This document shows, one piece after another, positions 1-18,567 of a DNA stretch of 64,000 nt. Source of the DNA: Clavelina lepadiformis (Eukaryota; Chordata; Ascidiacea; Aplousobranchia; Clavelinidae). The first letter of the stretch is position 1, and each line of letters opens with the position of its first letter. The DNA lies in NCBI RefSeq assembly GCF_947623445.1, contig NC_135242.1, positions 18,228,001 to 18,292,000 of the forward strand, given 5' to 3'. The notes beneath the pieces are model-generated. The model saw only the letters and a program-made list of their open reading frames with translations. It searched no databases and had not been told where the DNA came from. A program made the translations under genes and the position numbers.

Positions 1-1885
1 GACCATGGAAAATGAAACAAAATATTGGTAACTAGACATACAGAAGATTAATAGCAGCAAAGCGAAACTAATCTGCATATGGAGTATGGCCAAGGAGACA
101 AGGCAAAGTGCTTCTGCAAACAAATGAAAGCAATGACATGTGATGCCGGCATCAACACAATAGGTATAATATGAAACACCAAACTAGTGTACACAAATAC
201 TCCTATATTTAGCTAAAACAAATAAGCCTCAAAATAGCTTAAAACTGTTATGTATATGGAAAGTGCTTCAAATAAACTACGATCATTGCCACGATATTAA
301 CCACAATATTTTTTTGTGTTTAATTCTACACAGAGACAAACTAAACAATTCAATAACAGCTAGTGGTCACAGTATTTCAAATTTATCAAAGACACAATAG
401 GGATCAGAAAACATAATCCATAGTTCTATAAGATCTATAGCAGTATTTAATGTGTGCAAAACTGAACAACTGTCAAATATCCATTTGATTTGCTTTGTCA
501 TTGTGATCAGTTCCAAATCAGAAATGTTTTTAACAATGGGGTAAGAAATAGCCAAATTTGTATTCATGGTAAAATTTACTACCAGACGACAACCCCTCAT
601 GACAATCATTACCAAGTTGTGTAAGTACATTCAAGCCAAGCCACGCTGGAGGAAAAAGGAACTAGGGAGACTTAATTTACTATTCAAAAGATGTAAAATC
701 AACAGATGTGTAGTAGCAGCAGCAAAAAATGAAGTTTAAGTTACAAAAAGTTTAAGGCAGGTTCTTTATAGGTGAACTCTTTTGTGTGTAACTACAACAT
801 CAAGAGAAAAATCGGACATTTACAAGAGAACACACATCCATGAAACATATTGTCATAGACGATTATCTCAGGGGGGCAATAATTCAGAATCAAGTTCATA
901 CATTCCTTACAAATTAGTTGCAATAATTCAATGGATCAATCTTTTCTGCTACATTATGCTTGATTTCAATATAAATCATTAAAAAATTTGCCGATTTCAG
1001 TTAGTTACATACATCGGTACTTACATTCACAACAGCCAAAAAATCTCTAAAGTTCCAGAACAGAAAAGATGTAAAATTGAGAATTTTGCTAATTCTAATA
1101 TTTAAATTAGTCTTGAGAGTTACACTTAATTTTGAAAAGAGTATATAAAATTTAATAAAATCTAAAAAATACATGTTATGTATACATATATACATCATGT
1201 AAATTTATGACATTAAAAATGTTTTCGAAACTTTAAATGAAATGCATTGAAAAGTGGGTAGCTTTGAAAAAAACTTGCATTTGACTTAATGGGAAAAATT
1301 GAATTAAAAGATAGTCAATGTTAGCATGGCTAACATGTAACATAACCGAATGGATTATTTAACGAGCTATAAGGGGTTAACGAAGATACTTTGCAAGTCA
1401 ATATAAGGAGATACAGGGCATGTTTTGGTGTTGTAATCACTAAAAAAATTCAACTTTATGACACGGCACTAATAACATAATAGTCTGTGATCAGTTAGGC
1501 CAGAAAATTAGTTAACAGAGAATAAATGCTTTTTCAAAATAAAGGTTTTTAAGTACTTTCAACTTATATAAATAAAAGTCTGTACGAAACAAAATAAAAA
1601 GGTATCCTACTTAACATGCCCATTACCTAACCAATGCCAGTTGAAAAAGGAAGAGGTATAAACCATCTATCTTTATGTCATGAAGATATGAATAATATTC
1701 ATTAACATATATACAGTTTGTAACTAGTCTAATAAATCAACTTGAAACAAAATCGACACAACAAGCATTCTTTGCCATAAGATGCTCAGGCAAGCATGCA
1801 AAATTTGAAGAAAAACAGGAACTAAATCTTCAAGACCTATATCATTTTACCATCCTAACAAAGTGCTTGGAACAACCCATAAGTG
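1..1885. other. Region downstream of CDC42, no gene seen
   Basis: AT-rich sequence beyond the CDC42 stop codon. It probably holds the CDC42 3' UTR, since that gene is transcribed toward position 1. The open frames here are short and have no recognisable family signature or paired splice sites. I see no RNA gene or transposon end. Confidence 0.5.
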
Positions 1886-8150
<6,265 letters not shown>

Positions 8151-8158
8151 AAAACTTG

Positions 8159-8293
8159 AGGTCTCTTATACTTTTGCACTCCGACTTAAGGCTTGAATGG
8201 GAAGGAGTTATAAGGAAATAGAAAAGAAATTATGACATAACAATTCCTTAATACTCAATCCTAAAATGGGGGTGCAAAAGTAAGAGACACCAA
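8159..8293. repeat. MITE, GTCTCTTATACTTTTGCAC family, copy 1
   Basis: A short element with inverted ends. The left end reads GGTCTCTTATACTTTTGCAC. The right end reads GGGTGCAAAAGTAAGAGACA, which is its near reverse complement. Related copies lie at about 32668-32804, 57182-57275 and 59048-59215, all sharing an internal GAAT-GG-AAGGAGTTATGAG-type segment. There is no coding capacity and the superfamily is not clear from the ends. Confidence 0.7.
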
Positions 8294-9890
8294 ATTTTGA
8301 AGGAAAAATGACATCAAAACATTAAAAACTGAAAAATGCTTTCTAAAAGATGTAAGCCTAATAAAAAAATCAGCAAGACCCAACTGGATATCTTCTACTT
8401 TTCATATTTATACCACTTTGTGACATCATTAGATCAAAACATGTCACTATAAGGCATACCGGTATTTATCTGTATCACTTTGTTCTTATTATGTTTACTG
8501 TACTGCAGAAGGTACCGTGTACCGGTAATAAATAAATTCAAGGTAAACTTCCATTCTGGTATGAAGTAGATGGCAAGCCTACCACATTAGGCCTAATACA
8601 TTTCTAGATCTCTTTTTGAAAGCTATAAACGTGGGTACCAGTACAATAGGCTATATTACGGCTTAGTTGGCAACTAACTAACAAACTTTTTCCGCTCTTA
8701 TTGTTTTTAAATGGAGTTAATGAACACGCTAAGCGGATAGGCATCCGATGCTGTAAATGAATAAATCATCAATTTAAAATCCAACAACTCTACGATAACA
8801 AATTTCCTATTGCTTCTCAGAGCAAAATGTTCTCACTTCCCGCTCGCGACTACTTTTCCTATCACTATTCACTTCACAGAGAACCAAGACAATTCAGCAG
8901 GTTTTCCCTTTTTGCTTCTTTCTCTTTTCACTTGGCTATACAGTGGTGTAAGATTTTGTTTCACTGTTTCCACATGCGTGACAAAAGCTAAACATCCAAA
9001 TTGTTAAACACAGATAACATCTTTCATGTCTGTAACGAAATGTGCACAGTATAAAGCGGAAACTATTAACAAATTCTACCCACAACCAAAACATAGAGCT
9101 TAGCGTGTGTATCTTCGTGCTCGAAACCGCTTACAAGAGCAAAAAGAAACAACTAGTCATGTGACGTATGAGAGATAATTTCTCACGTCAGACAAGTTAC
9201 CCATTGTTCTTTTTGGATGATATGGTCATGCTCTGCTAGCTCTCATTTTTCATGGGCGAGGCGTATTGGGAACGATCGCACTAGTTGGCAGGGGCACGCT
9301 ATATAAACTATTGGCGTTCGTAAACCAGCACCTATTTTAGTGATTTTGGGTGTCGTTGTTGTAGCTAGGTTGTATAGTTTCACTCTGAAGGCTTTGCCTC
9401 TAAGCTACTTAACCCATTTACTTTTGTTTGTTATTAATTTATGTTAAGTTAATAACGTAAAAGTCCATTCACACTTTTTTATCATAATCTGCGTCATCAC
9501 TAACAGACAACCAGTAATGTTTATAAGTAGTACACTCACCCAATTTTAATTGGTTGTTCAAATAATATTGCGCAAGACTGTTGCAGAAAACAAATTAATC
9601 AACGTATGTCAAGTATGCAGATTGTTTGGTTTGCAAACTGAATAACTCGCACGTAGCATTCATCATTAAATTTACCAAGCATCACGTGAGCATTTGTAAT
9701 CTTCCCCAATTAAATTTATATGCTATCTGTCTTTGTGCACAAAGCTGTTGACCGTATACAAGACGAAGCAGTTAGCACAACATGGTAGTACAGTAGTCAT
9801 CAACAACAACCAACGTGATTGTGAAAAAAAAGGTTTGTTAGACATTATTCCAAAGGTATTTACATTATTTAAGAACGCAAGGCAATGCCC
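8294..9890. other. Intergenic, possible plus-strand TATA box
   Basis: Intergenic DNA with no convincing gene. A TATATAAA box on the plus strand at 9300-9307 is the only promoter-like signal. No coding exon with splice sites follows it before the tRNA gene. Confidence 0.3.
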
Positions 9891-9961
9891 GCACTGCTGG
9901 TGTAGTGGTATCATGCAAGATTCCCATTCTTGCGACCCGGGTTCGATTCCCGGGCAGTGCA
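9891..9961 (+). tRNA. tRNA-Gly (anticodon CCC)
   Basis: A 71-nt cloverleaf. The acceptor stem GCACTGC pairs with GCAGTGC and the discriminator base is A. The A box is TGGTGTAGTGG and the B box is GGTTCGATTCC. The T arm CCCGG/CCGGG is perfect. The anticodon stem is GCAAGA/TCTTGC around loop TTCCCAT, giving anticodon CCC. The D and anticodon arms match the animal tRNA-Gly-CCC family closely. Genomic tRNAs lack CCA, as here. A T8 run follows seven bases downstream. There is no intron. Confidence 0.96.
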
Positions 9962-9967
9962 CTATGC

Positions 9968-9975
9968 TTTTTTTT
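9968..9975 (+). terminator. Pol III terminator of tRNA-Gly
   Basis: A run of eight T residues seven bases after the tRNA 3' end, the standard RNA polymerase III stop signal. Confidence 0.9.
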
Positions 9976-10163
9976 CTTATTTTACCTTGTGTTTATTTAT
10001 ATAACAAGGAAGGTAATATGTTTTCTTAAATTGTAATTGTAGTTTGTAAAGCATCAATTTACAATCGGCTGCGTTTTTGAACTAAGTAAATACTGCGGAC
10101 GCAGAATGTAAAAATTAAACATAACAAATTGAAATTTCGCTTATTTGTGATCGATCAGCAACT

Positions 10164-10452
10164 CAGGGGTTCTTAAACTTTTTGGCACACGCCCCCCCTT
10201 GACGGTACCTAAAACATCCGCGCCTCAACTCATTGCAAAATAAAAAAAGCATTAAACAAAACAACAATTTATTTTCAATTAACTTTCATTAATGTGACGA
10301 ATGTAGTTGTTTTTGGGAAACCAAACGTTTAATTCGAGGTTTTGTAGAAGATAATGCACATCTTTAATGAAGAATGTAGAAGACAATGCACATTTGTCAT
10401 CTCTTGCGCCCCCCTTATGAATCTTAAACGCCCCCCAGTTTAAGAACCACTG
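10164..10452. mobile_element. Non-autonomous hAT element
   Basis: Ends CAGGGGTTCTTAAACTTTTT and CAGTTTAAGAACCACTG form a hAT-type terminal inverted repeat. The flanks agcaact and agctagct look like a damaged 8-bp target-site duplication. The element has runs of CGCCCCCC near both ends and no coding capacity. Confidence 0.75.
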
Positions 10453-10809
10453 AGCTAGCTGCTTGCAAAAAAGGCGCCCAAGTTAATTCCATCCATAGAA
10501 TAATACAATTTATTACTGGAACAAATTCATAAGCACTTAGCCATATTGGAATGAGATCAACAGCGTATTGACTATTGAGTTAACTACAGAAAACATTGTA
10601 GCCTACGTGGCCTAAAGTTATATTCTTTCGTTGGAATTAATCAAGCCATTATGAACTTCTTGTTCTCATAATATTATCCTGTTATTGATAAAAATGCTCT
10701 TACTACTTACGAATCAATAGTTTTGAAAAATTGCACACTTTTCCAAAAATAACTGATATTACTCACGCATTAAAGGAAACTTTGTTAGAAACAAATGGTT
10801 TTTTGTTGG

Positions 10810-10945
10810 CAGTGCTGTAACCAAGTCATTTTTTAAGATTCAAGTCAAGTCATTTGGGAAGTTGACTTAAGTCAAGTCGAGTCAGATTACTAATTTGCTC
10901 AAGTCATGCTAAAATATAATGGAAGTCAGATGAAGTCATACAGAG
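10810..10945. mobile_element. Fragment of ACTCGAGTCA-rich hAT MITE
   Basis: Starts with CAGTGCTGTAACCAAGTCAT and is the reverse complement of the right half of the elements at 59668 and 63341. It is cut off near 10945, just before another hAT. Confidence 0.7.
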
Positions 10946-10960
10946 AAGAAGGCAATAGCC

Positions 10961-11789
10961 CAGGGGTCGGGAACCTTTTGGCTAAAGTGAGCCATAAAAG
11001 CTACATATTTTTAATTGTATTTCCGTGAGAGCCATATGATATTTTTCTAAACTTAAGGCAATTAACATGTACATTTTAAAGCAAAACCAACAATTGTAGA
11101 CAACAGTAAAAGTGTGAATTTACTCTTTATTCTTCAGTAACACGCTTTTTACAGTTAATGCGTCTTCTGGTGTTGCATGGTATTACTGATGGCTTTGTAG
11201 TCTGGTTGATACTTGGTGAGGTTAAGCTTCATACAAGCGTTAAGACTTCCATCAGTTAAACGAGATCGTAGGTTGGTCTTGATGTTTTTTAAGTGCGAGA
11301 ACGACTGCTCACCAATGTTCCCTCTAATTTTTCACGAGTCTGAGCAAACACACTAACTCCCTGAGCGGTCCCTTGGACCACTGTGAGCAACATCAGACGT
11401 GCCACGTGCGCACTGTGGCCATTATTATGCGTTTATTTTATTTTCAATTCAGGTTGGATTTTTTTCTTGTGCGCAGCACAGATTTTCTGTGCGTGGAGAA
11501 CGCGTCAGCAGTGCGCATTTGCGCACGCGCGCAGCTTAGAGGGAACATTGCTGCTCACATGCGTACGTGGAGCCAAACAATGGTCATTACAGCATATGGC
11601 TGACAATCTGGCATTAGCGCAATTGTTACGAAAGGATTGTTACGTTATGGAAAGTTACAAAAAAAGTTGCAGCAATATTGATAATTAAGATGCTAATTAA
11701 GAAGTGCCAGCTTAGATTATATCGGAGAGCCAGATGCCATCATCAAAAGAGCCATATATGGCTCGCGAGCCATAGGTTCCCGACCTCTG
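10961..11789 (-). mobile_element. hAT element with transposase C-terminus
   Basis: Terminal inverted repeats CAGGGGTCGGGAACC and GGTTCCCGACCTCTG are flanked by a perfect 8-bp target-site duplication caatagcc (10953-10960 and 11790-11797). The minus strand encodes the C-terminal dimerisation part of a hAT transposase: F-G-S-T-Y-A-C-E-Q then S-F-S-H-L-K-N-I-K-T. That coding stretch is split between the E-Q and S-F by a second element (11313-11550). The N-terminal and catalytic parts are missing, so this copy is dead. Confidence 0.92.
11313..11550. mobile_element. GC-rich hAT MITE nested in a hAT transposase
   Basis: A 238-bp element with perfect 15-bp inverted ends CAATGTTCCCTCTAA and TTAGAGGGAACATTG and a perfect 8-bp duplication ctgctcac (11305-11312 and 11551-11558). 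It is rich in GCGCA motifs, unlike its AT-rich surroundings. It carries no plausible protein. Confidence 0.93.
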
Positions 11790-12039
11790 CAATAGCCTAT
11801 TACCGCCTAACGTTAACCTAATGTAAACGTAATACTGTAATACAAAAACCTAAATCTACCTTGTAATCTAAAACTCAGTTTAATTAAACCTTAAATTACT
11901 AAAATCAACTTTCAGCATGTCCACTTCCCTCACCTACTGACCTAACTCCCTGTATCTATGAATGAAAGTATATCGAACGCGTCATAGACTATCCACACCG
12001 TATTACTGATAAAATGACTGCAGCATTTCCATTCCATAT

Positions 12040-13440
12040 AGGGTCTTGGGGGCAACAGCTCTAAGAGCTCCCGGAACGGTTCGTGATCTTTCGCCACATC
12101 TCTCAGTTCGGCTAAACGAATACCTAGCCAGGTTAGAGATGTAATTGTTGTACCACCTGGTTCTTGGTCGACCCGTTGGTATTTTACAGGTTGGTTTGCA
12201 AGTCTTTCATTAGGCTTTCTGGTGATATGACCAAACCATCGTAGTTGAGACAGGGACGCTGAAAATGGCAGTGATAAAAATCGAACGTAAACAGTGTTTT
12301 CATTACAAATACAAAGTTTAACAAGATAGGAATATAGTCTAGAAATTATCAGGTTTTTCCTGTTGACTGATGTAGGTTGATCAGGCTTAAAAACGTATGC
12401 GTAAATGTTATTTTCAACTGGTTTATTCCCAGTTTAATAAATTGTATGTTTCTACTTCCCTGGTTTATTATTGAACGTTTTGTTTCCTGTTTATTCACAC
12501 ATCATTATTTCAAATTTGTTTTGGTAGTATTGTACAGAATATTATTTATTTGTTTCTGCTTACAATGCCTATGCATTTATGTACTAGTAACGCTAGTTGT
12601 TAAATAAATATGAGTTGAACGAGTCTTATGCTATGACTAACCGCACAGCAGTTTAATCAAACCAATAAAATTACTTTCACATAGCACATATAGTTTAATA
12701 TTGTCAATATTTGTGTTGGATTCTAAGTTTGGTTATCTGCAATAACAAATTCGCATCCCAAAATCGATCCAAAGTATATTATTTTATAATGGAAGCACTG
12801 TTTACGGTCATTTTCCATTACCACCATTTTCTAGCGCACCGTAGGGACCTCTCAATTGGAAGAAATAAGAGTTCCATATTTACAGATTCACAATTTTGGT
12901 GCTAATTCACGATTGGATCTAATAGCGCTACACCATAAACCCTTCTTAAAATTCCCGTTTCTGAAGCCTGCACAAAGCCTCTTTTGGTCATTATCCAAGA
13001 TTCATCACCATAGGTGAGAAATGGAAGGAAAACTGACTTATAAATTGAGAGCTTTGCGATCTTAAAAAACACTTGCTTCACGACGACCGAACGTTGGAGT
13101 TCACGCATGATTGCATTTGCTTTAATAATTTGGGTGTCTACTTCTGTGTTCTACCTTCCATCACTCATGAATTACACTCCCATATAAGTCTACCAGAACT
13201 TCTTAACCTGTTCCGGTGTTTCTCCGTACACTTGCAGTGAGCATTGATCAGGGTTTCTTGAGAGGCAGAGTACCTCAGTTCTCTTTATGCTTATTTTCAT
13301 CCCGGAGTCATTGCAAACAGTTGCAAAACGATCGAGTGCATGTTGAAAATTAGGTTCGGAAGAAGTCAGAAGAACTAGGTCATCTGTAAACAGCAAATGA
13401 CTGATTTTACTGCATACAACCATGCCCACTCTTCACCAAG
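12040..13440 (-). mobile_element. Non-LTR retrotransposon remnant (LINE)
   Basis: Two minus-strand blocks match the C-terminal half of an endonuclease-type LINE reverse transcriptase. Block 13430-12905 includes the catalytic LLFTDDL box (F/Y-x-DD type, here TDD), then L-P-F-L-T-Y-G-D-E-S-W and L-R-R-V. Block 12265-12040 has L-R-W-F-G-H-I-T-R and E-L-L-P-P-R-P. They are separated by about 620 bp of unrelated AT-rich DNA (12280-12900). Stops and a frame change mean it is inactive. The 5' part, including the endonuclease, is absent. Confidence 0.85.
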
Positions 13441-14560
13441 ACTGTGCCTGTCTATCCAGCTTATGTATACTATAAAAATAAATACATAGAAAATACATAG
13501 GTATAGGCTACATAGAAAATACATACTGTGAGTGCTTTTGACTATTGTTCAAAGAAAACAAACAATAAATGAGTAGAAGTTGGAACTTTTGCACTAGGTC
13601 TGGCTCGCAGCTCGAGCGATGAGGAATCATCACAGAGTTGCCGTGCGAAGACTTTCTTTAGTCTGAGGATAAAGATTGTGATATCATAGCATATCGTTGT
13701 GATACGATAGTAGCGAATGACTATTTCAAACTTCCAGTTGTATTTTTTTTTTGTAGTTTTGTCAAAAACTTACTGTATAAGATTTAAATTTATTTGTATT
13801 ATTTAATATTAGTTAGTTGCTATTTATTAAAGAATAATGTATTTTTTGTGCCGAATTTTTGTAGTATCTATTGGAAATTGCAATTGGCACAACGAAATGC
13901 TTTAGTTACGTTTTAGCTCTGAGATTTCTATTACGGTAAATTTCATATCGTATCGTAGCAACTACGCGATGGAGCGTTACCTTTAAGTCAGTTGCAAACG
14001 TGAATGTCTGTATCTACCTACTTGAAAGAACTGGTTAGCGCCAAAGTAATTTATTTTTAGTAGGCTGATTGAAAAGGAGATCTTTTGCTTTAGAGTAAAC
14101 TCGTAGGCAAGTTAAGTAATGTACAACATTTGTATGCGTGTGATAATCGAAAGTTGCGCAAAAATAAGCTTGAGCAATGAGGAATCATCGCTGCGTTCAA
14201 GTGCTGGTAACTGTCTGTGTGTAATGACTTTCTGAGTCTCCTTTACTTTTGTACTCCTGCAAACTGCATCAGGATCGAGTGTTGCGGAATTATTACGATA
14301 TAATATGTTTTCTAATTCCTCATAATTCTTTGCCATCAGGGCCTCCAAGTTGGAGTGCACAAGTTGAGGTGACGTTGCGGTGTTGTCTACTATGAAATAT
14401 CACAATAGCCTTTGGCTGTCATAAAGTTTATTTTCAAACTGAAGAAGGTTTTTGCCTGATTTAAACTCGGCGTTGATTCCTCACGGCTCGATCCCCGGTT
14501 AACAAGCTAGTTTTTATGCAAGTTCAGCCTGGAAAGTATGGCAGTTAGCAACAACATCAA
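13441..14560. other. Intergenic, two diverged copies of one sequence
   Basis: Positions near 13616-13670 and 14163-14245 share a segment around GAGCRATGAGGAATCATC in the same order. Read on the minus strand both give R-Q-L...D-D-S-S-L. This looks like two old copies of one repeat. No gene is recognised. Confidence 0.35.
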
Positions 14561-14599
14561 GAAATCTTGCATGCCGAAGCCTACCTTAGCCCAGGCTTA

Positions 14600-16120
14600 A
14601 TTGCACTGAAGCCCAATTTTAAGCTGATGTGTCATAAATCGGCATTTAAACAGCTAAGCATGCCTTGTTTGTTTATTTATTATGAGATGGTGTGAACATT
14701 ATAAAATTTAGCGGACACGTTGATGAGTCCTGTGCATGTGCCAGGCTGCAAAGTATGTCTGTTTTTAAGTAGAAACCATGCATGCAAATACGCAAATTTT
14801 GGCGTGGCATGGCAATGGCGTGCACAGAAGCCTCAGTCAATTTTTTGTTTATTTATTATAAATTGGTGTTCAAACAACCAGTTTTTAGTTTGTTTATTAT
14901 AAATTGATGTGCAAGTGAAAAAATCGTTGTGCACATTGAGGAACTTTATGGGTGCAACTTCCACAATTTCCGCTATGGTGCATGTGCTTGCCACATTTTT
15001 CACTTTGGGCTGTTACAATTTTGTAAAATAGTTTTCTTTATCAAAATCTTGTATTTTTTGTATTTGGTAAAAATGATATCAGGATTACGGCTTAGATACC
15101 AAAGTCTTCAGCTTTTGTTTTTCAGATATCAACAACATTATTTTTAATCAAACCAAGAAATAAACAGTAAAATATGGTAAGTGCATTATCCATTATTTGT
15201 CAAAGGTTGTGTGATAGGGAGTGAACTTTCAAAAAATGTGTGTTTCCTTTTGTTAATGTTTCAAAAATTTTGACAGTGTTAGCAAGTTCTGCTTGTTTGG
15301 CATATGGTAACCAGACTCAATATTAAAAGTAACTAGATATGACTACCTGTAGCCAATATAGTACAGCTAATAGTTGCTAACTTTGCAGTGTGTGCTCTAT
15401 ATATCCCTTTGGGGACTTTTTCCCGAAAATACAGCAGGCAATAGATGGACATACTCTGTGTGCACTTTACAAATTAAACCAGGGTGATCCAAACCCTAGC
15501 AAACGGGCCACATGTGGCCCGCGGACAGATTTTTTGCGGCCTGCAAATACTTTCGGAGTTTTGATATGCTGTGTTTTCCATTGCAAAATCTGCAGTTGTT
15601 ATGTAGTAAAATACACCCCGTTTTATTTAAATGGGTTACTTTAACCACATCCTGAGATAAGTCGTATATTATTCAAGTGCTAGTCAATATGTGATTATTA
15701 TGGGTGATAATGCCTTTTTACTGCTACCGTCACAGTATTGTTTGGTGATACATACATGCGATGATTTTAGCTTTTTGTTGCAAGCAATTTTGCAAACAAG
15801 CAGGTGTGCAGCAAAGCATCAAGTAGATTAAAACAGCATCCTCAGACCTTTGCTAACTTTTGAGTTCCCCATTTGCGACCCACAATGTTTTCCTCAAATC
15901 TTAATATGGCCCTTTATGCTCGCGGTCTTGGACCACCCTGAAAGTATCTATGAGAAACCGTGTGAGGAAATATGCAAATTTTGGCTTTCACTGAAGCCTC
16001 AATTCCTTGTTTATTTATTACAAATTGATGTTCAAGCATCCATTTGTTCTTTGTTTATTTATTTATTATAAATCGGTGCGAAGATAAAAAAGTTTGTCGT
16101 GCACGTTGATAAATCTTGCA
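14600..16120. repeat. Diverged triple repeat around the NME7 5' end
   Basis: Three diverged copies of a ~150-bp unit begin near 14607, 14827 and 15988 with GAAGCC. They continue with TTGTTTATTTATTATAAATT and a GTGCACRTTGA motif. The first two are adjacent. The third is displaced by the NME7 first exon and a hAT insertion. Confidence 0.6.
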
Positions 16121-18567
16121 TGCAGGTACCATACTTTCCACTATGGCAAAAAGAGTAGTTTGTATTCTATAAGCACAAAGAAGGATGACATTCTATAGGC
16201 TTATTAAACATTTTTTTAAATTTTATAAAAAAAAACTTATTTTTTTTAGTTCCCTGGTTACTCAGATGCATACATTGAACCATCGGTAAGCTGAAACTAT
16301 TTAATAAAAAGATAAAACTAAATTTTTATGACTGTAAATAAAGTTGTTACACAAACAAGCAGGAAAATAAAATTATCTATCATAATTAATATTCTACAAA
16401 TTACATATTGTGATATTTCTACCAGTCTGCACAAGATGAAAGATACTCATTCATAACAGAGTGGTATGATCCACAAGCAGCACTCATTCGCCGATACCAG
16501 TTTTTATATTATCCTAAAGACAGCAGTGTGGAGATGGTAAGATGTGAATGCAAATTTTTGCCAGATTGTATAAGTATTTAATAGCAGTGCTTGAAATGTT
16601 AGTGTAGGCAAAGTTGATTTTATGTTTATAACCAATATTATTTGAACAGCTGTAAATTAATTTTTAAAAATAATTGTTTGCACAGTATGACATCAAGAAC
16701 AGGCGCAAATTTTTAAGCAGAACCAAATTCGACCACGTCAAAGTGGAAGATTTGTATATTGGAAGCAAACTCAGCATTTATTCAAGACAGTTGACATTTG
16801 TTGATTTTGGAGATCGTTTTACTGAAAGTAAAATGGGAAATAAAAATGAAAAGTATGTTACACTACAGCCGGTTTAAATTATGCAATATGAATATGATAG
16901 TGACATTGCAGAAAACGTTACCATGGAGATTTTCTTTTGTAAAATGTTTGTTAATTTGTGTTAAATAATTTATGTTAGTTTTTGTTATCTTAATTTGTAA
17001 ACTATTATTTAGAACACTTGCAATAGTGAAGCCAGATGCTGTATCCAAACTGGGAACTATCATCAACTGCTTGAAAGAAAATGACATTCAAGTGTGCAAG
17101 GCTAAAATGGTTCAACTTACCAGAAAGGATGCAGCCATTTTCTATGAAGAACACCAGTCAAAACCCTTTTATAAGTATGACTATATGAATAGTAAAAGTA
17201 CATTATATCTGTAAATTATTTGTTTTGATTGTACTTAGTGTACTTTTGTAGTATCTGATTGTGAAACTTGATATACTAGATTGAACGTGGTTGTACTTTG
17301 TACTAAGTAAGATGTATACGTGGTGAACACCAATCTGATGGTGTCCACCACGTTTATGAAAAATAAAGTAAGTTTAATTTTTTGTTGTTTACAGCCCCCT
17401 GCTTGACTACATGACAAGTGGACCAGTTGTTGCCATGGAAATTATGGGATCTGATGCAGTAAAGCAATGGAGAAAATTGCTTGGACCAACAGATTCTAAT
17501 GCAGCTCGGGAGCAAGAGCCAACTAGCTTAAGAGCTATGTTTGGAACTGATAACACTAAAAATGCTGCACATGGTTCAGACAGCGCCACTTCTGCAAAAA
17601 GGGTGAGATTGCTCGCTTGTGATATGAAGAAATGATAATTGCCAACTTTAATTAATACTAATATTGTTTTAGTTATAAATTGCATGCATGAGTGTGATTA
17701 AAAAGGAACTATTTTAATGCTTATGTTTAAATAAAAGACACTCAGTTGACCTAATATTTTATGTAGTTTTTGAACTGCCTTCCACTTCTTGTAGGAAATT
17801 GAATTCTTTTTTCCGTCAAGTGGGAAGAGCAAACTGGCGGGCACTGCAAAGTATGAAAATTGCACCTGTTGCGTTATAAAACCCCATGCTGTGAAAAGTG
17901 GTTTGATTGGAGACATTTTGTCTGTAATTCAAGATGCAGGATTTGCAGTAACAGACTTGAGCATGGTACGGCTTGGAAAATGTTGTATCTATACTTCACA
18001 AAAATTAGAATTTGCCAACTTTAAAACTGCATGTCTGTGATCTTAGCATTTGACGTAGCTTCCAGCGATGAAAAAAATTATCTGTTGAAAATAGTGATGT
18101 GCAGAGCTTAAATACAAATCATAAACTTATGTTGCAAAGCTAATCATTCATTTTTTGTTCTTTCTGTAGCAAAATATCGAAAAGGCAAATGCTGAGGAAT
18201 TCTACGAGGTATACAAGAGTGTGGTGGCAGAATATCAAAGCATGGTAAACGAGTTATGCAATGGACCGTGTGTTGCTCTAGAAATTACTGGGAAAGATCA
18301 AGATACTGCTAATCGATTCCGTGAATTTTGTGGCCCAGCTGATCCTGTAAGAAAATTTACATTGAATTGTTAAATACTTAAGCAATCTTGTTGACAGCTT
18401 TCAAAACTTTATCTGATACTTCCAAGGAAATTGCTCGACACTTACGCCCGAAAACAATCCGAGCTATGTTTGGCAAAGACAAGATCCAAAATGCCGTCCA
18501 TTGCACTGACCTTCCCGATGACGGTATCTTAGAGGTCGAATACTTCTTCCGCATTCTTCCACACTAA
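15174..18567 (+). CDS. NME7: NME7, DM10 plus twin nucleoside diphosphate kinase
   Basis: NME7 is a ciliary and gamma-tubulin-complex protein with one DM10 domain and two nucleoside diphosphate kinase (NDK) domains. Coding exons: 15174-15176 (ATG only), 16250-16285, 16426-16536, 16686-16852, 17013-17174, 17395-17602, 17795-17965, 18170-18346 and 18427-18567. Phases agree throughout and the product is 391 aa (human 376). DM10 covers about residues 18-105 (F-I-T-E-W-Y-D-P, then V-D-F-G-D). NDK-A starts at T-L-A-I-V-K-P-D-A and has its phospho-histidine in N-A-A-H-G-S-D. NDK-B has C-V-I-K-P-H-A-V and A-V-H-C-T-D. The C-terminus V-E-Y-F-F-R-I-L matches human. An AATAAA at 18609-18614 lies 42 bases after the stop. 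The first two exons are inferred from splice sites; everything from 16426 on is secure. Confidence 0.93.
15480..15940. mobile_element. Non-autonomous hAT in NME7 intron 1
   Basis: Ends CAGGGTGATCCAAACC and GGTCTTGGACCACCCTG form a terminal inverted repeat, with GGCCACATGTGGCCCGCGG just inside the left end. I see no clear target-site duplication, so one edge may be eroded. It lies inside the proposed first intron of NME7. Confidence 0.7.

Noticed and set aside
9723..10029. Open frames on both strands over the tRNA gene
   Set aside because: They are by-products of the tRNA-Gly sequence and its flanks.
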